52,793 nt of DNA, taken from contig NZ_AZDW01000039.1 in NCBI RefSeq assembly GCF_001434115.1, forward strand, positions 43,485-96,277, given 5' to 3'. Positions 1 to 8,648 of this stretch are shown here, piece after piece (the stretch's first letter is position 1; each line of letters begins with the position of its first letter). The notes beneath the pieces are model-generated. The model made no database searches. It was not told the DNA's origin and saw only the letters and a program-made list of their open reading frames with translations. The stretch is from Levilactobacillus zymae DSM 19395 (GTDB taxonomy: Bacteria; Bacillota; Bacilli; Lactobacillales; Lactobacillaceae). The position numbers were made by a program, and so were the translations under genes.

Positions 1-3000
1 GCTATCTTGTTGTGATTTGAGCGTTGACGCCAAAGCCTCTTGTGATTTCAACGTGGAAAGCGAGGCCTGTTGTGATTCCAACGTCGACGTTGACGCCGAT
101 GCTTCTTGTGACCTAAGTGTCGACAACGACTTTTCCACCGACAACGAAGCCGCACTCGCGCTGGCCTCCGCCACGGAAACCGACGCCGCGGCACTCGCTA
201 ACGAAGCCTTGCGGGCCGACAAGCTAGTGGTACTCAACGACTCATCGTTAGCCAAACTCAAGACTGAATTGGAGGCCTGTTGCTCGCTCACTACAGATAA
301 CGAAGTTAACGAAATTGATGCCACGGATTCCGCCAATGAAACACCACTCAAACTAGTTAAGACCGACGCATATTGGGACTGCGCCGTGCTCAAACTTGGC
401 TTATCCTCGGCGAGGCTATCCAACGCCGCCGACTGTGCCTGATTGAGCGTACTCAGGGACGTCAAAAAGTGTTCGACCGCACTTAATGATTGGCTGACAC
501 TCGCCAAACTCCCCGCCGAAGCGACAACTTCCGAATTTACCGTTGACGCGCTGGCCGATTGTTGAGCCAGACTAGTCAGTGATTGAGAATTTGATTGTGA
601 CTGCCCCGCCAACTCGGCCGACCGACTATTAGCCGCGGAGACGCGTTGACTTGCCATTAACGATAACGATGCAATCTCCTGACTCTGTTTAAGACTCGCC
701 GATTGAACCGCACCTGAATCTAACGAAACCGACCACTGACTCTGGTCCTGACTGATTCGTTGCGCCAAACTGGTTTCGGACGCGGAGACGCTAGCTTCTT
801 CCCGGCTAGTTTCATTAACACTCTTCGCCAAATCGACGGCCGATTGCGATGCCGCCGAAATCACTTGATTAACCGAAGCGACACTAACTTCATTGGCGCT
901 GACCGAGGCCACGCTGGCCGCCCACTGACTGTCGGCTAACGACTGCTGGTATTGAGACGTTGAGACGCTCGCCGCACTCGCACTGGTCTCGGCCGCCGTC
1001 ACGGAAGCGACCGCGTTAGCCAAAGATGCTGCCCGGGTGGCTAAACTATTCGCCCCGGTGGACACTTCGGCGGCTAAGTTCTGAACCGACTGTGACGCTT
1101 GCTGTTCGCTGACCAACGATAGGGAGACCACGGATAACGAGGTGGCCGCGGCCGCCAAGGATTGCGCACTCAAACTCGCCAGCCCGGATTGATACGCGGA
1201 CGTGGCGCTGGTCAGGCTGGCCGTTCGCAACTCGGACTGGCTCTGGAGACTGGCCAGCGACAGGGTCTGGGCCCCCGTTAGCGTTGTCGAGCTCAAGTTT
1301 AGGCTCTCGAGACTCGCCGAAGTTGCCGAAAATTCGTGAGTGACCGCCTGTGAGGTGTTTTCAAACACAGAAACGGACTTGAGTGCGGCCGAAGCCTCGC
1401 TGGTTAATTGGGTCGATTGTGACGCTAGACTGGCCGTCGAATCGGCGTAAACGGTCGACAACGACGTCTTTTGCGACGCTACCAGATTCGACAACCGCTC
1501 CGCCATAATCTCCGAAATAGACGCCGAATGCCCCGCCAGACTCTGGTCCACACTAACCGAAGCCACCGATTGCGGATCTAGGGACACGGACCATTGGCTT
1601 TGGTCTTGACTGATGCGTTGACTGAGGCTCGCTTCGGCCGTACTCAACGCAGCGGCTTGGTGTTTAGCCTGATTGAAACTAGTCTGAACACTGGCTAATT
1701 GAGCCGTCGCAACGGAATTGACCTGGTCAGCCGAGACCACCCGCGAGCTCAACGAGGCCGCACTGTCCGCCGCCAACAGGTCACTCATGCTGGCTTCGCT
1801 CGCTGAAATCATAGATAGTTGATTGGTGACTTGGCGTGAATCCCCGGATAGACTGGCTTCCAATGCGGAAACGGCGGATTCACGGCTGCCCTCCGATTGC
1901 GACCAAGCGCTAAGGCTAGCCACCGACTGAGACGTCAGTTGGGCCTGATAAGTCGCCATCAGGGATTCGGAAGCCGCTGAGATTGCGATCAACAAGTTAG
2001 CGTTCGCGATGGTGGCTGCTGAGAGTTTCCCCACCAGTTGCGACATCACAGAAAGCTGTGAATTCCCCGTGGCCGTGGTCGATTGCTCATCTTCCGTATT
2101 ACTGCTGGTGGGGTCAGCTAAGGCACTCGCCGATGCGGATAGTTCGGCCGACACTTCTGCTAACTGGTTCTGCTCACTGACGGTCGACATTGACGTGGCA
2201 CTAACACTCATGAGCGACATCGATAGGTCCTGATTGACTGAGTCGCTGGTGGAAGAATTGGCCGCACTTTGGACGGAAGCCACGGATTCCTGCTTCTCCC
2301 GCGTTGAGGCCGAGATAGCCGCGGAATCCTTCGCCAGTTGTGATTGCGACGCCGAAACGGAAGCCGATGTCGACTGTGAAATCTCCCGGGCCGACTGGCT
2401 CATTTGCGAGCGCTTTTGGTCCGTTGATTGTGAAACCGACGCATCGCTTAAGCTACTCTCCGCGGAAGACACCGCCGATTTTTGCTGGTCGGTCGCCGAA
2501 GCGTTGGCCTGGACACTCGCTTTCGCAGTCGAGATAGTCTGTAGCAGGCTTGACTGCTGAATGGCAGCCGTTGATGCCTTAGCGGTCGAGTAGGCCTGAT
2601 ACTCACTGGTATCGTCCGTCTGCCGCTGACTAACGCTCGCGGCCGTCTGGGCTCCCTTCGTGGCACTCGCTTGGTCGTCTATTGATCGTTGCGCCGTACT
2701 CCCCGAGGCGACCGACCCCTGTGAAATCGCGGTCGAGACCGACGCCGTTTCACTGGTGGTGGCTGTTGATTCCGACGTGGCCGGAATCGTCCCCTTGGTC
2801 TGCGTCGCCGCCACCTCATCAGCGTCGACCGTCCTCGCGACCCCCGCCGAGTTACTGTTGGCCGAGGCCGACATGGTCGTGGTCAGGCCCATCCCCAACA
2901 GGCCCCCGATTGCTGAAATCGCGGCGACCAACCATTTAGTCCCCGCCTTGTAAAGTTTAAAATGTGTTTTCTGGTTGCTCCGACGCAACTCAGACTGGCG

Positions 3001-3021
3001 TTTCGGCGTCAATCCCTTCAT
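1..3021 (-). CDS. Serine-rich repeat surface adhesin, N-terminal part (runs off the window)
   Basis: The frame is open from an ATG at 3021 to the window edge, giving 1007 residues with no stop; the C-terminus and any wall anchor lie outside. The N-terminus carries a KxYKxGKxW-type signal peptide (FKLYKAGTKW, about residues 22-31) followed by a hydrophobic stretch and an Ala/Ser cleavage region near residue 53. The rest is almost entirely Ser, Ala, Thr, Gln, Val and Leu, with motifs such as SxSxSxSLxS. It contains degenerate long repeats: the QRISQDQSQWSVSLD segment occurs at about 1585-1640 and again about 860 bp away near 725-780, and SVVSEQQAS-like segments recur with a similar period, so units are about 280 residues. 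The family is usually glycosylated, exported by SecA2/SecY2 and used for adhesion (family knowledge); none of the export genes are visible here. An AGGGGTGG ribosome binding site precedes the start. Confidence 0.88.
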   Translation of the reverse strand, partial: MKGLTPKRQSELRRSNQKTHFKLYKAGTKWLVAAISAIGGLLGMGLTTTMSASANSNSAGVARTVDADEVAATQTKGTIPATSESTATTSETASVSTAISQGSVASGSTAQRSIDDQASATKGAQTAASVSQRQTDDTSEYQAYSTAKASTAAIQQSSLLQTISTAKASVQANASATDQQKSAVSSAESSLSDASVSQSTDQKRSQMSQSAREISQSTSASVSASQSQLAKDSAAISASTREKQESVASVQSAANSSTSDSVNQDLSMSLMSVSATSMSTVSEQNQLAEVSAELSASASALADPTSSNTEDEQSTTATGNSQLSVMSQLVGKLSAATIANANLLIAISAASESLMATYQAQLTSQSVASLSAWSQSEGSRESAVSALEASLSGDSRQVTNQLSMISASEASMSDLLAADSAASLSSRVVSADQVNSVATAQLASVQTSFNQAKHQAAALSTAEASLSQRISQDQSQWSVSLDPQSVASVSVDQSLAGHSASISEIMAERLSNLVASQKTSLSTVYADSTASLASQSTQLTSEASAALKSVSVFENTSQAVTHEFSATSASLESLNLSSTTLTGAQTLSLASLQSQSELRTASLTSATSAYQSGLASLSAQSLAAAATSLSVVSLSLVSEQQASQSVQNLAAEVSTGANSLATRAASLANAVASVTAAETSASAASVSTSQYQQSLADSQWAASVASVSANEVSVASVNQVISAASQSAVDLAKSVNETSREEASVSASETSLAQRISQDQSQWSVSLDSGAVQSASLKQSQEIASLSLMASQRVSAANSRSAELAGQSQSNSQSLTSLAQQSASASTVNSEVVASAGSLASVSQSLSAVEHFLTSLSTLNQAQSAALDSLAEDKPSLSTAQSQYASVLTSLSGVSLAESVASISLTSLSVVSEQQASNSVLSLANDESLSTTSLSARKASLASAAASVSVAEASASAASLSVEKSLSTLRSQEASASTSTLESQQASLSTLKSQEALASTLKSQQDS

Positions 3022-3150
3022 CCTCAACCACCCCTATCCAGATGTCCTAAAAAAACAGATTCTATTCACCTTTCAGTTTAGCACATAGTATGTCTATAAA
3101 ATTATTTAAATAACGATTAATTTCCCATCAAAACAGTTTTTGCAAACACG

Positions 3151-3190
3151 AAAATAGGCACCCCCATTTACCAAAGGGTGTCTATTTTTA
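3151..3190 (-). terminator. Rho-independent terminator after the Rrf2 gene
   Basis: A 12-13 bp stem (AAAATAGGCACCC at 3151-3163 against GGGTGTCTATTTT at 3176-3188) ends in a U tract on the minus strand. The A-rich left flank means it could also act on the other strand. The rest of the 187-bp gap to the adhesin start (3022-3208) shows no gene. Confidence 0.85.
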
Positions 3191-3208
3191 GGGTTGCGAC
3201 TTAATCGC

Positions 3209-3664
3209 CTATTCCGTTGGTTTAGCGGCCTCCCGTTGCCGTTGGCGGGTCCAAATCTGGGTAATCAGGTCCGCCAGTGTAATCTGGGCCATCTGGGTCT
3301 CCGCCGCGTGCTGCACCTGCTGGTAGGCCTCGCGGAGGGTCTCTTGAATGTTGCCCCCCACGATGCACAACGGGTTGGTCTTGTCGTCGACGTGCAGGAG
3401 GTTGCCGTCATCCGTCACGGCCTGGTATACATCTAACAGGGTGATGTCCTTGGTCGCCCGGGTCAAACGTGGCTGGGCGGTTCCCTGTTGGGTGGTCAAC
3501 AGGTCGGCACGACGCAGGGCTACCATCAACCGGCGGACTAATGCCGGGTTGGATTCCACGCTCGCCGCGATGGCCGTACTGGCCAGGCTTTGATCGTGAT
3601 AGATGTCGATGTAGGCCAGGATGTGGACCGCATCGCTTAGTTTATGAGAATAACGCACCGTCAC
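3209..3664 (-). CDS. Rrf2 family transcriptional regulator
   Basis: A 151-residue Rrf2-type winged-helix protein (MTVRYSHKLSDAVHILAYI start; recognition region ASVESNPALVRRLMVALRRADLLTT; LLDVYQAV signature in the dimerisation part). It has a single cysteine (in NPLCIVGG), so it lacks the three-Cys cluster of IscR/NsrR-type sensors and resembles the YwnA/Rrf2 regulators that control neighbouring quinone/NAD(P)-reductases (family knowledge). The start is GTG at 3664, directly abutting the TGA (3665-3667) of the upstream NmrA-like reductase. The ribosome binding site AAAGGAG lies in the last codons of that gene, so translation is probably coupled and the regulator likely controls its own operon (inferred). 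Confidence 0.85.
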   Translation of the reverse strand: MTVRYSHKLSDAVHILAYIDIYHDQSLASTAIAASVESNPALVRRLMVALRRADLLTTQQGTAQPRLTRATKDITLLDVYQAVTDDGNLLHVDDKTNPLCIVGGNIQETLREAYQQVQHAAETQMAQITLADLITQIWTRQRQREAAKPTE

Positions 3665-4522
3665 TCACTCCTTTAACGCGGCCGTCAAGAAATCGGGGAG
3701 ACTCTGGGCCGGCCGTCCCATGATTTTGCGGTAGTCGTCGGTCACCGTGGCCAACAACCCCTGGGCACCCCCGGCGTACATGGACGCCAGCATGTGACCC
3801 TCGTTGCCCTGGTTATAGAGCGTGGCAAATTGGCTGAGGGTCACCGGCGCGTAACCGATGGCCTGACCGCTTACGGCACTGAGGACCCGGGCCAACGCCG
3901 GCATGGTGTATGACCGTTCCTGGGTCAGCGTGTAGGTGGTTTGGCGCCACAGTGCCGGGGTCACCGCGACCTTGGCGAACGCCGCGGCGCTTTCCTCCAG
4001 GCTAATGAAGCTCAGCGAGGCATCCCCCATGGGATAAATCACGTTGTGCCGTTCGATGAGTTCGGGCAGGTACGGCACCAGCGGATCGGCGTACAGCGCG
4101 TTACGCAGAATCGTGTACGACAGATTCGTTTGGGCCAAGCGCCGCGGCACGTAGCCGTAAAAGGCGGACAACGCAAACGGATTATCCGCTTGGTCGGCGA
4201 TAAAGCCCATCACAATTAGATGGCCCACGTTAGCCCGTTCCACGGCCGTCAAGACGTGTTCGAACTCGGTCACCCGACTAAAGCTATCGTGGCTCTTGCT
4301 GGGGATGTAAATCGCCACGTCGGCATCCTGTAACACCGCCTGGACGGTGGCTGGTCGTTGGTAATCTAAGGCCTTGACCGTCATCCCCTGCGCGGCAAAC
4401 TCGGCGGCCTTCGCCGGGGTGTGGACCCCCAGGACGACTTCTTGAGGATCTACTAACTTCACGAGGTGGCGGACCACCGTTTGGCCTAAATGGCCCGTTG
4501 CTCCCGTAATCACGTAACGCAT
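3665..4522 (-). CDS. NmrA-like NAD(P)H-binding reductase (QorB-type atypical SDR)
   Basis: About 285 residues. The N-terminus MRYVITGATGHLGQTVV contains the TGATGxLG nucleotide-binding loop of the NmrA/QOR2 group, followed by a Rossmann fold and a C-terminal substrate lobe. There is no YxxxK catalytic pair, as expected for this atypical SDR class. Members reduce quinones or act as redox-sensing NAD(P) binders; the exact substrate cannot be read from the sequence. I chose the ATG at 4522 because GAAGGGAAG is correctly spaced before it; a TTG two codons upstream (4528) sits too close to that site. It is first in a two-gene operon with the Rrf2 regulator, which suggests electrophile or quinone stress control (inferred). 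Confidence 0.82.
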   Translation of the reverse strand: MRYVITGATGHLGQTVVRHLVKLVDPQEVVLGVHTPAKAAEFAAQGMTVKALDYQRPATVQAVLQDADVAIYIPSKSHDSFSRVTEFEHVLTAVERANVGHLIVMGFIADQADNPFALSAFYGYVPRRLAQTNLSYTILRNALYADPLVPYLPELIERHNVIYPMGDASLSFISLEESAAAFAKVAVTPALWRQTTYTLTQERSYTMPALARVLSAVSGQAIGYAPVTLSQFATLYNQGNEGHMLASMYAGGAQGLLATVTDDYRKIMGRPAQSLPDFLTAALKE

Positions 4523-4750
4523 CGGCAAAACTTCCCTTCGTTAATTCTTAATTGTTACTCGTATTGTTACATCATTTGGGAAATCTGTCAATTTTCTGGC
4601 CTGGTAATCGCCAATATAATCGACGTTTTTTAAGATTAACCATCGATTAGTGCAACTATGAGCATTTTTAATTTTCTTCTTAGACCCGCCTTAGCGCATT
4701 CTTAGGACGATATGGTTCAATGGAAGTGAATAAATAAGGGAGTGATTTCT
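4523..4750. other. Divergent promoter region
   Basis: AT-rich gap between the NmrA-like gene (minus) and the SDR gene (plus). It must carry both promoters. I see the AAGGGAGTG ribosome binding site for the plus gene at 4736-4744 but no clear operator palindrome. Confidence 0.5.
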
Positions 4751-5497
4751 ATGGGTCAACAACTTGCAAATCAGGTCATGCTTATCACGGGAGCCGGGTC
4801 AACTATCGGGCGACAAACCGCCCAACTGCTCGCTCAAGCCGGCGCCAGAATCGTGGCCGCCGACCGACCGGGCTTGGCACTCACCAACACGGTCAGTGAC
4901 TTGACGGCCGCCGGGTTCACCGCTATCGCGATCCCCACGCCAGCCAGTTCCACCCCAGCCGCCACGGCAGAAGCCTTGATCACCACCGCCACCCGGCATT
5001 TCGGTCGACTGGACGGCGTCATCACTCACGCGGGGACGATGAGCCAGTTGATTGCCCCAGAAACCTGCGGCGATAAGTTGTGGGATCAGGTCACCGCGAC
5101 CACGACGGCGAACCTGACGGCCATCAGTCAAGCGGTCATGCCGTACTTCACTCAACAGCATCACGGTATCCTCGTCAACGTAGCCACGGTGGGCAAGCTG
5201 GCCGGTGCTCAGGCGGAAACGGCCTACGCGGCGGCTAAGCGCGCCACGACGACCCTGACCAAACGCCTGGCCGCACACGCCACTACTGGCATTCGCATCA
5301 ACGCCATCACGCCGGGCAACATCCAGGCCGACATCGTTGAACCCTTACGCGTTCGGCAAGCCCAAATCGCCGGGGGCTTAAAGGTCATCACCCGCACCAG
5401 CGACGAAATCGCGCAAACCGCCCGTTTCTTAGCTTCGGCACAGGCCGACGACGTCAACGGCGTCATCGTGTCCGTGGACCGGGGCTGGACGTTCTAA
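4751..5497 (+). CDS. Short-chain dehydrogenase/reductase
   Basis: A 248-residue classical SDR. Visible features are the TGAGSTIG cofactor loop near residue 12, a central Asn region (TTANLTAISQAV), the YAAAK catalytic Tyr/Lys, and the INAITPGNIQADIV segment. The residue 13 before the catalytic Tyr, normally Ser, is Thr (NVATVGK), a conservative but uncommon change. The closing VDRGWTF replaces the usual VDGG. The start is ATG at 4751 behind AAGGGAGTG; an in-frame GTG at 4742 overlaps that site. The substrate is unknown. It is divergent from the NmrA/Rrf2 pair, so it may belong to the same stress response (inferred). Confidence 0.82.
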   Translation: MGQQLANQVMLITGAGSTIGRQTAQLLAQAGARIVAADRPGLALTNTVSDLTAAGFTAIAIPTPASSTPAATAEALITTATRHFGRLDGVITHAGTMSQLIAPETCGDKLWDQVTATTTANLTAISQAVMPYFTQQHHGILVNVATVGKLAGAQAETAYAAAKRATTTLTKRLAAHATTGIRINAITPGNIQADIVEPLRVRQAQIAGGLKVITRTSDEIAQTARFLASAQADDVNGVIVSVDRGWTF

Positions 5498-5516
5498 AAC
5501 TCAATCATTAACCACT

Positions 5517-5560
5517 AGTGGGACCCGAGCCTTAACTTCACTCGCGTCCCACTTTTTATT
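5517..5560 (+). terminator. Terminator after the SDR gene
   Basis: AGTGGGAC (5517-5524) pairs with GTCCCACT (5546-5553), followed by TTTTTATTTC. It ends the plus-strand SDR transcript just before the convergent SDR. Confidence 0.85.
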
Positions 5561-5585
5561 TCTATGACGTTAGCCGGTATTTCGC

Positions 5586-6305
5586 CTACAGGTCCACGCC
5601 GCCATCGACCGCCAGGACTTGGCCCGTTACGTAGGCGTTTTGCATCAGGTACAGGTAGGCCGACGCCACCTCACCGACCGTGGCGACCCGCTGGAGCGGT
5701 ACCCCCGCGCTAAACGCCGTTTCCTGTTCCTTTTCCTGTTGGGCGTTTAGGTTGCGCCACAAGCCCGTCGGCGTCCAGGTCGGTGCGACCGCGTTGACCC
5801 GGTAAGTCGGGGCCATTTCCACGGCCAGTCCCGCTACCAGGGTATTGATAGCCTGGTTACCCACGATAGCGCCCGACGCATCATAGGGGTGACCACCTGC
5901 CCCGGACGTCAAAGTCAGGCTCCCGTGGTCGTTTAAATGCGTCGCAACCACCTGGGCCAACTGCAGGTTGGTGAAGAACTTGTCCTCAATGGCCTGGCGA
6001 ATGGCGGCGACCGAATTGTCCAAAAAACCGCCACCCATGGCACCCCCTAAGAACGATAGGACGTGGTCAAAGGCCGGTTGGGCCGCAAAGAAGTCGCGCA
6101 ACGCCTGGGGGTCCTGCGCGTTCAACGCCGTGCCCTGAACCGCGGGACCGGCCGCGGCCAACCGCGTCAAAGCTGCCTGAACTCGCTCGGGTCGGTGCCC
6201 GATCAGGTGGACCTGCGCCCCGGCCGCCAACGCCTGCTGCGCGACCTCGAAACCGAAGCCGGAAGTTCCCCCGACGATCAAAACGCGTTGCTGTGAAAGT
6301 GTCAT
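5586..6305 (-). CDS. SDR-fold protein lacking the catalytic Tyr and Lys
   Basis: A 239-residue protein with an SDR Rossmann core: GGTSGFGFEV cofactor loop at residue 12, an HVLSFLGGAMGG segment, TLTSGAG (Ser retained) and a C-terminal GQVLAVDGGVDL. Counting 13 and 17 residues from the Ser, where the catalytic Tyr and Lys belong, gives Ile and Gln (GAIVGNQAIN), and the PG turn reads APTW. It therefore probably binds NAD(P) but does not use the standard SDR chemistry, or is a divergent subfamily (inferred). The start is ATG at 6305 with TAGGAGG upstream. Single gene, with a cre-like site about 80 bp upstream. Confidence 0.78.
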   Translation of the reverse strand: MTLSQQRVLIVGGTSGFGFEVAQQALAAGAQVHLIGHRPERVQAALTRLAAAGPAVQGTALNAQDPQALRDFFAAQPAFDHVLSFLGGAMGGGFLDNSVAAIRQAIEDKFFTNLQLAQVVATHLNDHGSLTLTSGAGGHPYDASGAIVGNQAINTLVAGLAVEMAPTYRVNAVAPTWTPTGLWRNLNAQQEKEQETAFSAGVPLQRVATVGEVASAYLYLMQNAYVTGQVLAVDGGVDL

Positions 6306-6345
6306 AAAAATTGCCTCCTAGTTATGATTAACGCCTATTTTAGAC

Positions 6346-6382
6346 TAAAAACGGCCTTCCAACTAAGGAAAGTCGTTCTTTT
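6346..6382 (-). terminator. Terminator after the dicarboxylate transporter
   Basis: On the minus strand AACGACTTTCC, a 6-nt loop, GGAAGGCCGTT and TTTTAG form a near-perfect hairpin with a U tail, placed between the transporter stop and the SDR start. Confidence 0.7.
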
Positions 6383-6396
6383 CTAAAGCGCTTTCA
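6383..6396 (-). promoter_or_regulatory. cre-like CcpA site
   Basis: The minus strand reads TGAAAGCGCTTTAG, close to the consensus TGWAANCGNTNWCA, with a perfect AAAGCGCTTT core. It lies between the transporter stop and its terminator, upstream of the SDR gene, so which gene it controls is unclear. Confidence 0.5.
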
Positions 6397-6404
6397 TTTC
6401 GAGT

Positions 6405-7823
6405 TTACCACAGGCCGATCACTTTCATCCATAAACTCCCGATGCCACCCCAAACCACGAGGTAGAACAGGCCCAAGACGAAGTCCATCCGCCACCAGTC
6501 GCGCTGGGTCACGTACCCCGGGCCGAACATGATCGATGACGGCCCGTTGGCATAGTGGGTGGTCGAACTGAAGATGGCGCCGTCAAAGCCTAAGAGCAAG
6601 GCAGCCAACATCGGCGGCGCCCCGGCGGAAATGGCGACCCCCAGGAAGGCCCCGTACATCGCCGACACGTGCGCCGTGGCCCCCGCGAACAGGTAGTGCG
6701 CGTAGAAGTAGACTAGCAACAAGACCAATAACACGATACTCCAATGAACGCCGTGCAGGCTGTGACCGATACTTTGCGATAGCCAGGGAATAAAGCCCAG
6801 ACTATTGAGTTTGCCGGCCATCAAAATCAGAATCGAGAACCACAACAGCGTGTTCCAGGCCCCAGTCTCGTGGAGGATGTCCTGGAGCGACAAGACCCCG
6901 GTGAACAGCAACAACGATACGGCCAGAAAGGCGACCAGCGTGGCGTCCAACCCGATAAAGCTCGAGAGCATCCACAGGACTAACGCCAAGAGGAAGATGG
7001 CCCCCATCAGCTTCTCGGGCAACGACAATTTACCCATCTTGGCCAGCTCACCGTCGGCCCAAGCCCGTGCATTGGGCGTATCCTTGACCTCCGGCGGGTA
7101 CATCTTGTAAATCAGGTACGGCACGCAGACCAGACAAATCAGGCCCGGCACACTACCGGCCAAGAACCACCCCATCCAGGTAATCTGCACGTGCATCGAC
7201 TTGGCCAACGCCACGGCAATCAGGTTGGGCGCCATCGCGGTCATGAACAGCCCACTGGTGGCGATGTTGCCGTGAAAGGCCGAGTAGATCAGAAACGACC
7301 CGACCTTGCGTTCCGTGCCATCCTTGGGCGTCGACCCGTACGCACCGGCCAGCGATTCGATGATGGGGAAGACGATACCCCCCGCCCGCGCGGTGTTACT
7401 GGGCGTCGCCGGGGACGTGACCAGGTCCACGCCAATCAACGAATAGGCCAGGCCCAGCGTTTTCTTCCCAAAAAGGCGCACGAAGATTAGAGCGACCCGC
7501 CGCCCCAATCCCGTGTTGACGAAGCCGCGCGACAGGAAGTAGGCCATGGCAATCATCCAGACCGTGCTGTCGCCGAAGCCGTCGATTGCATCGTCGACCG
7601 GAATCACGCCCAGCAATGCCGCCAGTGTCAACATGATGATGGCGACGCCCCCGATGGGTAACGGTTGGGTGATACAGCCAATAATCGTGGCGACGAAGAT
7701 GGCCAGCATGTGCCAGGCAATCAGGGAGAGTCCGACCGGCCGTAACGGTGCCGTGAACCAGATCAAGAGGCCAATCACCACCGGCCAAAGCATCTTTTTG
7801 TAATGAACCCGATGTAACGTCAT
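6405..7823 (-). CDS. DASS-family dicarboxylate/tartrate transporter (CitT/TtdT type)
   Basis: A 472-residue multi-pass membrane protein of the divalent anion:Na+ symporter family. The SNT signature is clear in SPATPSNTARAGGIVFPI near residue 140, and the second half has the matching GATAHVSAMYGAF helix-hairpin region; about 11-12 hydrophobic segments are visible. In this branch the proteins often exchange citrate, tartrate or malate for succinate (family knowledge). Placement just downstream of the tartrate dehydratase/fumarase genes on the same strand supports a TtdT-like role (inferred). I prefer ATG 7823, nine bases after CGGAGG, over an in-frame TTG at 7829. A terminator separates it from ttdB, so it may have its own promoter or depend on read-through. 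Confidence 0.85.
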   Translation of the reverse strand: MTLHRVHYKKMLWPVVIGLLIWFTAPLRPVGLSLIAWHMLAIFVATIIGCITQPLPIGGVAIIMLTLAALLGVIPVDDAIDGFGDSTVWMIAMAYFLSRGFVNTGLGRRVALIFVRLFGKKTLGLAYSLIGVDLVTSPATPSNTARAGGIVFPIIESLAGAYGSTPKDGTERKVGSFLIYSAFHGNIATSGLFMTAMAPNLIAVALAKSMHVQITWMGWFLAGSVPGLICLVCVPYLIYKMYPPEVKDTPNARAWADGELAKMGKLSLPEKLMGAIFLLALVLWMLSSFIGLDATLVAFLAVSLLLFTGVLSLQDILHETGAWNTLLWFSILILMAGKLNSLGFIPWLSQSIGHSLHGVHWSIVLLVLLLVYFYAHYLFAGATAHVSAMYGAFLGVAISAGAPPMLAALLLGFDGAIFSSTTHYANGPSSIMFGPGYVTQRDWWRMDFVLGLFYLVVWGGIGSLWMKVIGLW

Positions 7824-7872
7824 CTGCAAAACCTCCGTTTAAGTTGTGACTCAGTGAACAAGTTAGTCCAGC

Positions 7873-7921
7873 AAAAAGCACCTCAGCGCAGAACCCCAAT
7901 TGGCCCTGGTCTGAGGTGCTC
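7873..7921 (-). terminator. Terminator between ttdB and the transporter
   Basis: AGCACCTCAG (7877-7886) is perfectly complementary to CTGAGGTGCT (7911-7920), and on the minus strand the stem is followed by TTTTTGC. It would end or attenuate the ttdAB transcript before the transporter gene. Confidence 0.8.
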
Positions 7922-8036
7922 TTTCGTGGGTGCCATCCGGGCTGGCCCTTGGGACTGGGGTGTGGGGCACCTCATCGCCGGTTCGCGTTGGCGACGTTTC
8001 CGTCCCCGTCAAGCGGCTAGTTTTCCGGATAGCACG

Positions 8037-8648
8037 TTACTTGATAAATTTAACTTGGGCGTCGATCTTCTTGATCTCGGCTTCCTTGCGTTTGTTAAAT
8101 TCAATCTTGTTCTTTTCAAACAGATTGTCACCGTTGGTATCGATGGAAACAATCAGTGGTCCAAAGTCCTTCACTTGGCAAGACCATAGGGTTTCGGGCA
8201 TCCCCAGGTCTTTCCACTGCGCGTCCACGATCTTCTCGACGTGCAGGGCCGCGTAGACCGCGTTGCCAGCCGGGTAGACCAGGTGTAAGGCCTTGTACTT
8301 CTTGCAGGCCGCCTGGGTACCGGGCCCCATGCCGCCCTTACCGATGATCAACTTGACGTTGGTCTCCTTGACGAAGTCCTCTTCGAATTTCTCCATCCGC
8401 ATACTGGTCGTCGGCCCGACCGCGACCATTTCGTAGGTGCCGTCGTCGTTGGCCTTGATGATTGGCCCGGCGTGCAGGATGGCCTTCCGGGAAACGTCGA
8501 TTGGCAACGGCCGGTGTTCTTCGACCAACCGCCGGTGCGCCACGTCACGACAGGTGGTCATCGACCCGTTCAGATAAACAATGTCCCCGATGCGAATGTC
8601 CTTGATATCCTCATCGGCGATCGGTGTGGTTAAATGCCAGGTTTTCAT
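8037..8648 (-). CDS. ttdB: L(+)-tartrate dehydratase / class I fumarase beta subunit
   Basis: 203 residues, matching the short beta (swivelling) subunit of two-component iron-sulfur hydro-lyases. Recognisable stretches are the N-terminal DIKDIRIGDIVYLNGSM, ARKAILHAGPI-like segment, GPTTSMRMEKFE, IIGKGGMGPGT and LHVEKIVDAQWKDLGMPE. With the alpha subunit it dehydrates L-tartrate to oxaloacetate, or hydrates fumarate to malate; sequence alone does not separate these. Its ATG overlaps the last base of the ttdA stop (TAATG), so the subunits are translationally coupled. The adjacent dicarboxylate exchanger favours tartrate (inferred). Confidence 0.85.
   Translation of the reverse strand: MKTWHLTTPIADEDIKDIRIGDIVYLNGSMTTCRDVAHRRLVEEHRPLPIDVSRKAILHAGPIIKANDDGTYEMVAVGPTTSMRMEKFEEDFVKETNVKLIIGKGGMGPGTQAACKKYKALHLVYPAGNAVYAALHVEKIVDAQWKDLGMPETLWSCQVKDFGPLIVSIDTNGDNLFEKNKIEFNKRKEAEIKKIDAQVKFIK

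Noticed and set aside
17-2953. Plus-strand frames rich in Asp, Glu and Ala opposite the Ser-rich adhesin
   Set aside because: They are antisense shadows of Ser codons in the large minus-strand gene, without ribosome binding sites.
6805-7803. Plus-strand frames opposite the DASS transporter
   Set aside because: Antisense to membrane-protein codons with no start signals.
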